A DNA stretch of 64,000 bases from NCBI GenBank assembly GCA_026388985.1, contig JAPLIS010000010.1, forward strand, positions 41,753-105,752, given 5' to 3'. Position numbers and translations under genes: made by a program. Below the pieces are notes generated by a model that did no database searches, had not been told where the DNA came from, and saw only the letters and a program-made list of their open reading frames with translations. The DNA is from Candidatus Babelota bacterium. GTDB taxonomy: Bacteria > Babelota > Babeliae > Babelales > Vermiphilaceae. Shown here piece by piece: positions 23,803-31,824 of this stretch (position 1 is the stretch's first letter; the number at the start of each line of letters is the position of its first letter).

Positions 23803-25218
23803 ATGAAAAAAAACATTAAGCAATTTGTAATTCTATTATTGTTCTATTGTATAACAACCAACACAATGCATGATAAACTGATTCGAGAACAGCTAGAAAT
23901 AGATACCATACAAACTCCATCTATCGAAGAAATAGATAAAATAGCCTCAGAAGAAGGAGTAGAACATAGCGTCAACGTTGAAGAAATTAAACAACTATAT
24001 CGGCTTGAATTAAAAGATCAGATCGCTAACATTATTTCATCGCATACTGGCTATACAAAAAGCAATTACCAGTCTTCACTTATTCTCCACTTATTAACCT
24101 CAGCATTCATAAATCAACCAGAAGACTCTCTTATACCACATTTCAAACACATTCAAAAAACTATACAACATCCAACACAAGATTCAGACATTTTTTTTGC
24201 TTTACCCGAACAAAATCTTTTAGAATTACATGAAAAAATCAGAACTTTTGTTGAAACCTGTCGTCCCAATATGACAAGACAGTTATTAGAAAAGGTACAT
24301 GGAAACTATGGCCACAGATGGAATGATGAATATGAAACTAAACAAGTAGCTCATCAATCAAGAAGCCTACCAAATCTTTTAGGGAAAGGCATCCAGATCA
24401 AGATACCATCAGCCTCAATTCTTATCTTAAAAAAATTGGCAATAAATCCTCAATGTCCGCTGATAGAGATTACAAAAAACCAACGGCTCATTGCTATAAA
24501 TGGATTTCAAAATTCAAAAGTCTCCCTAGCGGTTCATGATACCTTTGATCATTTATGGATGTTTAATGAATTAGAAGAAAACGGCATACTAAAAAGATAC
24601 TCTGACTTTTTACAACGTGTTGGCAACCCTCAATCTACTGATATATTTAAGCGCGAAGGCGAATTAATAGCATCAACTATGTTTGACTACAGAAACATTT
24701 TATTCAATGCTGACTCTGATGTTATAATTTCAATTGATCAAATAAAAGAGTTATTAACACATGGTGAAAATCAAGCAAGAGCTTTATCTCTTATAAATGC
24801 TAATGAAGAAAATCCTGAATATAGTACTGGTTTATGTAAAATATTTACCGGTATTTATATAGAGCTTCTGGAGCAACACAGAAAACATGGTTCAATTAAA
24901 AATTTAGATAAAAACTTTAACATTACTGGAAACATGTCTATTACCGATTCAGAATATGCCGCCTTAATCATAGAAATATTTGATCATTTACATAGCAAAA
25001 AACAAATAATTTTACCTTATTTGTCTAATATAATGACAGCCATTGAACATGAATTAACTAAAGCTGCACACCAAGAAGATAATAACCCGCATAGTTTTTC
25101 GATTAAACTAGACGATATTAAAGAATATAAACCAAAAGAGCATGTCCTTTCAGAGGCGACAATAGATTGGATTAAATCTAATCCCGGATCAATGACAATG
25201 CGCGCGAAAAGGTGCTAG
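23803..25218 (+). CDS. Secreted protein of unknown function
   Basis: 471 aa. A signal peptide spans about residues 1-22 (QFVILLLFYCITTN). The rest is mainly helical and polar, with no repeats and no catalytic motif that I recognise. It is AT-rich in codon use like its neighbours. AGGGGT precedes the ATG and a good promoter lies upstream. Only 12 bases separate it from the CYTH-domain gene, so the two are probably co-transcribed and may act together. Confidence 0.7.
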   Translation: MKKNIKQFVILLLFYCITTNTMHDKLIREQLEIDTIQTPSIEEIDKIASEEGVEHSVNVEEIKQLYRLELKDQIANIISSHTGYTKSNYQSSLILHLLTSAFINQPEDSLIPHFKHIQKTIQHPTQDSDIFFALPEQNLLELHEKIRTFVETCRPNMTRQLLEKVHGNYGHRWNDEYETKQVAHQSRSLPNLLGKGIQIKIPSASILILKKLAINPQCPLIEITKNQRLIAINGFQNSKVSLAVHDTFDHLWMFNELEENGILKRYSDFLQRVGNPQSTDIFKREGELIASTMFDYRNILFNADSDVIISIDQIKELLTHGENQARALSLINANEENPEYSTGLCKIFTGIYIELLEQHRKHGSIKNLDKNFNITGNMSITDSEYAALIIEIFDHLHSKKQIILPYLSNIMTAIEHELTKAAHQEDNNPHSFSIKLDDIKEYKPKEHVLSEATIDWIKSNPGSMTMRAKRC

Positions 25219-25230
25219 AAAGGGAGCTCT

Positions 25231-25833
25231 ATGAAAACAGAATATGAACTGAGATTTTATCCGATACATAAAGAAATAGTACGGCAAGCGTTCAGAGATT
25301 CAAGCGCAGAATTGACCACACCTGAACATTTAATGAAAAGAAAAGTATATCAAATTCGGGATTCTTCATTTATGAGAGTGAGAGAATCAAATGGCAAAGT
25401 TGAAATTACCGGCAAAATAATCAAAAATTCAGCAACTATAGATGGAACTTTAGAAACAAATATTGATGTAGCACATACATCTTTTAATGAAATCACCGCT
25501 CTATTTGATAAGCTATTCGACAATGGATGCTATCAAGAAAGCTTGCGGGAAGAATGGCTATTATACAAAGATGCATCTGGCAACACAGTTGTTGCTACAA
25601 TTGATACATGGCCTGGACTAGAGCCCTTAGTTGAAATTGAAGGTAACAATGAAAGCATTATTCATCATGCTATCTCATTACAGAATCATGAATTTGGCAA
25701 ACCCTTTCATGGTGACATTCTTCAACTCTATAAGCATGTTTATGGGTTATCCTCTAGCGATTTTCACTCTATTAAAAATCTATCATTTGATAACACAGAG
25801 CAACTGAGAGGATTTGGTAATTGTTCACGTTAA
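25231..25833 (+). CDS. CYTH-domain protein (triphosphate-tunnel fold)
   Basis: 200 aa. The defining ExExR motif is EYELR at residues 4-8. Further features of the fold follow: a basic strand FMRVRES, KVEITGK, REEWLLYK, and the late acidic strand ATIDTWPGLEPLVEIEG (about 128-144). CYTH enzymes bind triphosphates in a beta tunnel with divalent metal; members are inorganic triphosphatases, thiamine triphosphatases or class IV adenylate cyclases. The exact substrate cannot be inferred. GGGAGCT precedes the ATG. It has no signal peptide, unlike its upstream partner. Confidence 0.8.
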   Translation: MKTEYELRFYPIHKEIVRQAFRDSSAELTTPEHLMKRKVYQIRDSSFMRVRESNGKVEITGKIIKNSATIDGTLETNIDVAHTSFNEITALFDKLFDNGCYQESLREEWLLYKDASGNTVVATIDTWPGLEPLVEIEGNNESIIHHAISLQNHEFGKPFHGDILQLYKHVYGLSSSDFHSIKNLSFDNTEQLRGFGNCSR

Positions 25834-25857
25834 CCAACTTAACCAACCCTCTTTGCC

Positions 25858-27189
25858 CTACTTTAAAAGCATTGCCACATCGCTTTTGACCGCCATACAT
25901 ACCGCATATAATGGATATGAATAAACAGTCTCAAATACGGAATAGTTTTGCACAGAAAATCGTATGCCAAAGGGCGACTGAGGATGGTTTTTTAAAAAAA
26001 CATGCATACTTTTCAAAGTGCTTCCCACACCACTTTTTACTTCAATGGGAATAATGCTTTGTTTTAAAGCTATCACATAATCAACTTCTGCTTGGGCGGT
26101 ACGTTCATTGCGTAACCAATAATACAACTGCTGTTTTTGTAGTGACCGTGAGTAGGCAAGCAACTCTTGACCCACAAAAGCCTCTACCACCTCACCTTTA
26201 TTAATCCATGATTGATCAGTGCTGAGCAACCACTCAGTGATATCAAGCCCAAGAACCGCTTGTGCTAATGCAACATCGATAAAAATGATTTTAAATGCAT
26301 CAGGATCTATTTGTGCTCCAAGTGGCAACCCTTGAGCAGCCGTATCTTATACTTTATGTATAACCCCCGCCGTTGCTAATAAATCAAGACATGGGGCAAG
26401 CTCGCGCTTTCTAAACTCCCCAGGAATATCACTAAATTTAAATTTTTTACCCAGCTGCAAAGGAATACTATCAAATAATATATCAAGATACTTAATCTGG
26501 TGCCGAGTTGCATACTTATTAAAATCTTGCCGATATGAACTGATTAATGTCTGCTGTATTTTAAAACAATGGTCCGCATCTTTTTTTAAAACCCATGAAT
26601 GTACCACTTCTGGCATACCGCCAATAGCAAGAAACTCTCGTATTAAAGCCAACAATCTGTCATGGGCAACCGTACTTAATGGCTCTTGCACATCATGATT
26701 TTTGATTGCCTCTAGCAACATTGTTTCTCCAAGCGCATAGATAAATTCTAAAAACGACAAGGGGTACATATATAAAAACTCTACACGACCAACAGGAATC
26801 CCCACTGATTCTATGGCAAAATCCAACAACGACCCCGCTGCAATCACGTGCAATTCTGGCATCATTTCATAAAAATAACGGAGCGCCTGTATAACTTTTG
26901 GCTCTATTTGAATCTCATCAAAAAATAAAAGTGTTTTACCTGGAACTATTTTTTGCCTTGTTAAATACATTAAATCCTGAACAATACGCTGCGGATATAA
27001 ATCAGCTACAAAAATATCCCGTGCTTTTGGATTAAGCTCTAAGTTAATTTCTATAAAATTATCAAACTTTTTACCTAACTCCCGCACCGCATATGTTTTA
27101 CCCACCTGACGGGCGCCCCGCAACAAAAGTGGTTTAAACTCTTTTTGATCTGCCCATTCCTGCAATTGTGAATCAATAAATCGTAACAA
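25858..27189 (-). pseudogene. AAA/DUF4143 ATPase interrupted by an in-frame TAA
   Basis: The first 280 codons carry Walker A (GARQVGKTYAV, about 21-31), Walker B (TLLFFDEIQ) and the start of the winged-helix region, ending ..GVIHKV at 26347. After a TAA the same frame continues DTAAQGLPLGAQIDPDAFK to 25858 with the DUF4143 domain (EVDYVIA...IPIEVKSG). Together they make a normal length of about 440 aa. The family usually has a residue such as Tyr at the stop position. The start appears to be TTG after AAAGGGGG. Three near-identical 21-base repeats lie just upstream. Read-through or two separate polypeptides are less likely alternatives. Confidence 0.85.
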
Positions 27190-27200
27190 AATACCCCCTT

Positions 27201-27286
27201 TGGTTAAAAATCCACCATGATTTACCCTAGTTATGGTTAAAAATCCACCATGATTATATTAATTATGGTTAAAAATCCACCCTGAT
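27201..27286. repeat. Three direct repeats TGGTTAAAAATCCACC at about 33-bp spacing
   Basis: Copies start at 27201, 27234 and 27266; each continues ATGAT (CTGAT in the third). They end about a dozen bases before the ATPase pseudogene's start, so they could be operator sites or a small tandem duplication. Confidence 0.8.
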
Positions 27287-27389
27287 GTCAATTGGTATAC
27301 TTTTATTTTCATAATTATTGACAAACACTTGCTCATTTCTAGTACCCTCATTATGTATTTTATTTTTTATAACAAACAAAGGAGAAACT

Positions 27390-27548
27390 ATGTTATTAGA
27401 TTGGACACTAGCATTTTTAGTTTTGGCTATAATTGCGGGAGTTTTAGGCTTTAGCGGTATCGCTCGCGAAAGCGCTGGCATAGCAAAAATACTATTTATA
27501 GTTTTCTTAGTGATTTATGTTGTCACATTAGTTATGAATCGCGTATAA
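27390..27548 (+). CDS. Small DUF1328/UPF0391-type membrane protein
   Basis: 52 aa from the ATG preceded by AAAGGAG. It has two membrane segments; the pattern WTLAFLVLAIIAGVLGFSGI..ESAGIAKILFIVFLVIY matches the short YtjA-like family common in bacteria. Its function is not established; some members respond to envelope stress. It is isolated between two decayed genes. Confidence 0.8.
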   Translation: MLLDWTLAFLVLAIIAGVLGFSGIARESAGIAKILFIVFLVIYVVTLVMNRV

Positions 27549-27562
27549 AAATAAAAAAATAT

Positions 27563-27586
27563 GGCCGGCCGTTATTATAGCGGTCG
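27563..27586. terminator. Weak hairpin after the DUF1328 gene
   Basis: GCCGGCCG pairs with CGGTCGGC around an 8-9-base loop. There is no T tract. It could serve as a terminator or an mRNA-stabilising stem. Confidence 0.35.
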
Positions 27587-27701
27587 GCATTCCACAATCA
27601 ACAATGTCGCCCTTAATAGTTATATCGGTATAAATGGAAGCATCTTTTATTATTAATATATGTCCCCTCTCTGCTTTTTGTGTTATCATTAACCAATAAA
27701 A

Positions 27702-28163
27702 TGTCATCTTAACACTACCTAGTCAAAAGTTATTAAGCAGGGGCCTTAATCCTAATGAGCCTGACAATAACGGCACATTCCCGATTGAATGTGCAACTAA
27801 CCCTTGCGCTATAAAAGTTTTTTTAGCACATGGAGCTCATCCTAAATCACTCGCTATTACCAATTTTGCCGTTTTACGAGATCTAGACTTTTTATTGGGT
27901 ATGGCGCTCAGCCTTTAAAAGACACAACCGGCTGCACACCGCTGATGGCTATGACTTCTCACAAGCATAATAAAAAGCATCGCCTTGCATTAATAGACCA
28001 ATTTTGCTCATTTGAAGCTCATTATTACGGCGTTAATCCGATAGTATATAAAAAATGCTTACTCGCATTAGTCACCAAAGGTGATTATATTGAAAAACCG
28101 ATACCACAAGAGATTCAAGCATTTTGGCAACAAGTAACACATAGTACTCGTTGCGCATTATAA
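27702..28163 (+). pseudogene. Ankyrin-repeat gene remnant
   Basis: There is no start codon. The first frame reads QKLLSRGLNPNEPDNNGTF, then VFLAHGAHPKSLAI and DLDFLLG before a stop at 27918. From about 27898 the protein continues in another frame as YGAQPLKDTTGCTPLMAM, then a non-ankyrin end with KPIPQEIQAFWQQV and a stop. A small indel near 27895 and loss of the 5' end explain this. The ending has the same weak F-box-like look as in the intact ankyrin proteins. Confidence 0.75.
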
Positions 28164-28371
28164 AAGCTCAGCAGTCACTGTTTTAGAAACACACAAAATA
28201 GTCAAACAGCTGACATACTTACTTATGCTAAACAGCAAGTATTTAAAGCAAAACTATGGTAAAATCAATGGTATATGTGGCGAAAATAAAAGTGCTATAT
28301 CTTGTTTATAATCTTTAGTATTATTTTTGTATAAAGCGTGATGCATAGTTGAGTTTATCATAAGGAAATCA

Positions 28372-29541
28372 ATGCTTTCTAAATTACCGGTTGATCTCAG
28401 CACCTTTAGTGAGCTGCGCAAGCAAAAATATCTGTATGTCGATAAAACCAAATACGCGCATGAGCTTATTACCGGTGGACGTCGTTTTTTTCTTTCAAGG
28501 CCCCGCAGATTTGGAAAAACACTTTTCGTTTCGACGCTCAAAGAGATATTGCTTGGCAACAAAGAGCTTTTTGATGATCTATGGATTGCTACCAGTGATT
28601 ATACATGGCCAAAGCACGGTCTTATTACCTTAGACTTATCAACTTTGGGCATAGAAGATGCTGAGACGTTAAAGATTGGCTTAAAAGAAGCGTTAATTAG
28701 AGTTGCTCGTGAATACACTATTAATGTAAATCTTACGATTGATACACCGGAATTCATTTTATACGACTTAGTTAAAGCATTAAAAATTAAGTTTGGCCGC
28801 GTTGGTTTACTCATTGATGAATATGACAATCCAATTTTACATTCACTGAAAGATGCCAAGCGAGCTGTTAAAATAAGAGATGGCATTCGAAGGTTTTTTG
28901 CAGCAATCAAAGGATTGGACGCTGAGCTTGATTTTGTATTTATTACCGGTGTTAGTAATTTTGCAAAAGCAGGACTTTTTTCCGGACTCAACAATTTGCA
29001 GGTGATAACCCTTGATGATCGATGTGCTTATGTGTGCGGCTATACGCAAGAAGAAGTAGATCATTATTTTAAAAATTACCTAACCATATGGGCCAACAAA
29101 GAAAATATCCACCTTATTGAATTGCAGCAACAGATTAAGCATTGGTACAATGGCTATAATTTTAGCGGCAAATCATTATCGGTTTATAATCCATTTTCAC
29201 TGATGAAAGCCTTAGACGCGCAATCTTTTAAAAATTTTTGGTTTCAATCAGGAGCACCGACATTTTTGGTGGAAGAGCTTGAAAATGAATATCGCAAAAA
29301 AGAATACCGCCTTCTTGATTTAGATAGCTTGGAAATCACCGAGGATACGTTGGGAATTTTTGATGTGGGATCAACACCATTACCTTCTCTTATGTTTCAG
29401 ACAGGCTATCTAACAATAGTTAATTATGATCGTGATAGGAATGCATACAAACTTGGATACCCAAATTTTGAGGTTAAAACAGCTAAAGTCTTTAATATTA
29501 CCTACAAAGAAAAACGCTTATCTTCAATAAATACGCAATAA
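28372..29541 (+). CDS. AAA-ATPase-like protein (PF09820 type), C-terminally truncated
   Basis: 389 aa. It begins LPVDLSTFSELRKQKYLYVDKT, the family start. It has Walker A RPRRFGKTLF at about 42-51, Walker B GLLIDEYDNPI at about 148, and a TGVSNFAKAGLFSGLNNL sensor region. Full-length members run to about 500-560 aa and end in a PD-(D/E)XK nuclease-like domain (DUF1703). Here the protein stops shortly after LGYPNFEV, before that domain, with unrelated residues at the end. It is probably a degraded gene, possibly still expressed from AAGGAAATC-ATG. The role of the family is unknown. Confidence 0.75.
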   Translation: MLSKLPVDLSTFSELRKQKYLYVDKTKYAHELITGGRRFFLSRPRRFGKTLFVSTLKEILLGNKELFDDLWIATSDYTWPKHGLITLDLSTLGIEDAETLKIGLKEALIRVAREYTINVNLTIDTPEFILYDLVKALKIKFGRVGLLIDEYDNPILHSLKDAKRAVKIRDGIRRFFAAIKGLDAELDFVFITGVSNFAKAGLFSGLNNLQVITLDDRCAYVCGYTQEEVDHYFKNYLTIWANKENIHLIELQQQIKHWYNGYNFSGKSLSVYNPFSLMKALDAQSFKNFWFQSGAPTFLVEELENEYRKKEYRLLDLDSLEITEDTLGIFDVGSTPLPSLMFQTGYLTIVNYDRDRNAYKLGYPNFEVKTAKVFNITYKEKRLSSINTQ

Positions 29542-29625
29542 AAATACGCTCGTAAAGGCGCGACTAACTGATGGGATAAACAGATAATAACTTATAACCA
29601 TTAACGTACACACAATAAAAATGGC

Positions 29626-30201
29626 TTACGTGCCAGACGTTGATGACTCAGCGTTCTTTTTCAGCTTTTCTACAATCTGATTCATATTTTTTGCGGGTAT
29701 CTGCGATAAAGAATCGACATGATAATGCTTGCAAATTGTCTCTTCTAGCTCCCTATTACCCTTGATAAGTGCTTTTAAAAAGCCAACCTGTTTATCAGTA
29801 ATGGTATGTTCAGCGACTACCATATCAAGACCATCTGCATCATACTCAGAAGTAGAAATGCCGCATATAGAGGCATACACATATCTTTTTAAATAAGTCA
29901 TAGCAGAACCAAATTTTTGAATATCGGTAGGATCTTTGACATAAATACGCACTTTGCTTTTTATCACTTCTCCCGATGCGTGCATTAAAAGAGTAACCAG
30001 ATAATCTTTATCTTCTTCAGATTCCAAAAACTGAGTCACTGATAACCCTTCTTTAACCAATGATTCACGTGAAGCGTATATCAAATCTTCAAAAGTAGAA
30101 AAACTACTTTTATAATGTGGATTGTAACCACTCTTTTGAGCGCTTAAATAGGTTGATTGTGCACGAGCAAGAGCTGCATAGAGATTGTTTTTATTTTCCA
30201 T
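29626..30201 (-). CDS. ERF-family single-strand annealing recombinase
   Basis: 191 aa. It begins LYAALARAQSTYLSAQKSGYNPHYKSSFSTFEDL, followed by GLSVTQ and the characteristic FGSAMTYLKRYVYASICGI (about 105-123) of ERF proteins. These anneal complementary single strands, usually in temperate phages. A short variable C-terminal region follows. No phage structural, SSB or exonuclease gene is nearby. The gene lies beside a tRNA cluster, a frequent integration site, so it is probably a phage remnant or a domesticated recombinase. Confidence 0.85.
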   Translation of the reverse strand: MENKNNLYAALARAQSTYLSAQKSGYNPHYKSSFSTFEDLIYASRESLVKEGLSVTQFLESEEDKDYLVTLLMHASGEVIKSKVRIYVKDPTDIQKFGSAMTYLKRYVYASICGISTSEYDADGLDMVVAEHTITDKQVGFLKALIKGNRELEETICKHYHVDSLSQIPAKNMNQIVEKLKKNAESSTSGT

Positions 30202-30343
30202 AAACCGTACTTTTTATAGGTATGCAATCAAACTATGATTAAATAAAAATGCTTATACTTAAAGTATACATCTTAACAAGATAAAAGTTTTTTTTAAATA
30301 CTCAGATCATAGAAAAAATAGAAGATTAAAATATAAGCGAAAC

Positions 30344-30420
30344 TGGCGGGGCTGACGGGACTCGAACCCGCGACCTTTCGCGTGACAGGCGAACGCTCTA
30401 ACCAACTGAGCTACAGCCCC
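30344..30420 (-). tRNA. tRNA-Asp (GTC)
   Basis: The acceptor stem GGGGCTG pairs with CAGCCCC; discriminator G and CCA are encoded. The anticodon loop is CTGTCAC, giving GTC. The T arm is GGGTTCGAGTCCC. It is 77 nt with CCA and the last of three tRNAs in one transcript. Confidence 0.97.
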
Positions 30421-30426
30421 TTAAAA

Positions 30427-30502
30427 TGGCTCCTCGGGCAGGACTCGAACCTGCGACCTAACGATTAACAGTCGTTTGCTCTACCGACTGAGCTACCGAG
30501 GA
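30427..30502 (-). tRNA. tRNA-Asn (GTT)
   Basis: The acceptor stem TCCTCGG pairs with CCGAGGA; CCA is encoded. The anticodon loop is CTGTTAA, giving GTT. It is 76 nt, six bases upstream of tRNA-Asp. Confidence 0.97.
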
Positions 30503-30530
30503 ACAAATTTTATATTCACATTTCAAATTT

Positions 30531-30606
30531 TGGTGGGCGGTGCAAGATTCGAACTTGCGACCCCCAGTTTGTAAGACTGATGCTCTACCAGCTGAGCTAA
30601 CCGCCC
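30531..30606 (-). tRNA. tRNA-Val (TAC)
   Basis: The acceptor stem GGGCGGT pairs with ACCGCCC; CCA is encoded. The anticodon loop is CTTACAA, giving TAC. It is the first of the three-tRNA cluster on the minus strand. Confidence 0.97.
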
Positions 30607-30763
30607 TCACCATGTAACCTAGATGATCAAAATTTTAAATCAAAAAAAGACGAATGTCAAAGGGCAATATAAAGATTTTTCTTCCCTAAGATTCTCAGCC
30701 CGAGTATTATTAAAAATAATAACCGTAATGCTACACCCACAAAACAACTCAAAAGGGCCTCCT

Positions 30764-31669
30764 ATGCGTGCTTATGACTTTCTTAAAAACATATTTCTAG
30801 CCCTCATCTTGCTTCAGGTTGCGCCTCCCCTGATTAAAAACATAGTTAAAAATTATTATAATTTCTTAGAACCTAAGTCTCGCGTTGCCATTATTCCCCT
30901 CAAAGGAGTTCTCTATGATGCATCTGATACCATTAAACAATTGCATACGTACTTTAAAGACCCCACAATAAAAGCAATAGTAGTCAAAATGGACTGTTCG
31001 GGAAGCGCTACTGGCACAGGACAATCTATTTATGATGAAATCATGCACCTTAAAGTCCATAACCAAAAACCAATTATTACTCTTGTTGAAAACACCTGTG
31101 CATCTGGCGGCTATTTAATCGCATCAGCAACCGACTATATTGTTGCCCCAGGCATGTCATTAGTTGGCAGCATTGGCGTATGCTTACCGTATCTCTTTCA
31201 GATGCGTGAATTTATAGAAAAACACACCATAACCTATATTCCCATGACAGCTGGCGCATACAAATCAACCGCTGACCCTTTTACTGATCTAAAACCAGAA
31301 CAAAAAACATTATTGCAGTCTATGCTCAATGATTCATATGAACAGTTTATTACCATGATTGCACATAACAGAAAACTATCAACCTCTACGGCAAAAGAAT
31401 GGGCTGATGGTAAAATTTTCACCGGCAAGCAAGCATTAAAACTTGGCTTAATTGATGAAATAGGTGCAGTGTCGGCCGCTGTTAAAATAATTAAAGAAAA
31501 AGCTATGATAGAAGGCGATATAGAATGGGTTAAAAAAGAAAAACCTCTGAGTGCACTAGCAAGTCTTTTTTCTGGTGAACAACCAGACAATGATTCTTCT
31601 CTTCTTGAAGGGGCAATTCACACTGTATGCGCTACCCTTGAAAATCGCTATAGTGCCGCCAAACTTTAA
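30764..31669 (+). CDS. sppA: S49-family signal-peptide peptidase (SppA-like)
   Basis: 301 aa from the ATG at 30764; upstream in-frame starts add a non-conserved basic segment overlapping the tRNA-Val edge. One N-terminal membrane anchor lies at about 7-25. The S49 domain has VKMDCSGSATGTGQSIYDEI, the nucleophile Ser in NTCASGGYLIAS, and the general-base Lys in GAYKSTADPF. It degrades cleaved signal peptides in the membrane. It is the short, single-domain form. A rho-independent terminator follows. Confidence 0.9.
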   Translation: MRAYDFLKNIFLALILLQVAPPLIKNIVKNYYNFLEPKSRVAIIPLKGVLYDASDTIKQLHTYFKDPTIKAIVVKMDCSGSATGTGQSIYDEIMHLKVHNQKPIITLVENTCASGGYLIASATDYIVAPGMSLVGSIGVCLPYLFQMREFIEKHTITYIPMTAGAYKSTADPFTDLKPEQKTLLQSMLNDSYEQFITMIAHNRKLSTSTAKEWADGKIFTGKQALKLGLIDEIGAVSAAVKIIKEKAMIEGDIEWVKKEKPLSALASLFSGEQPDNDSSLLEGAIHTVCATLENRYSAAKL

Positions 31670-31746
31670 CACTAAGCTAACTGATTATCTTTTGCTTAGT
31701 CCAACACTAGCTAGATAATTACAAACACAGTACTTACCATTAAATG

Positions 31747-31795
31747 AGGGTCTTTCTGTATATCATACCACTATACAAAAAGACCCTTTTTTTTA
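31747..31795 (+). terminator. Rho-independent terminator between convergent genes
   Basis: AGGGTCTTT pairs with AAAGACCCT; an inner TGTATA..TATACA arm extends the stem, followed by TTTTTTTT on the plus strand. It serves sppA. Confidence 0.9.
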
Positions 31796-31824
31796 TTTTT
31801 ATTTTTTACTTTTCTTTCCTCTAC

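Noticed and set aside
26341..26349. Reading the in-frame TAA as a sense codon (recoded stop)
   Set aside because: Many intact genes here end in TAA, so reassignment is not credible; a nonsense mutation is simpler.
27201..27286. A CRISPR array from the three regularly spaced repeats
   Set aside because: Spacers are only about 11-12 bases, there are just three units and no cas gene is in the window.
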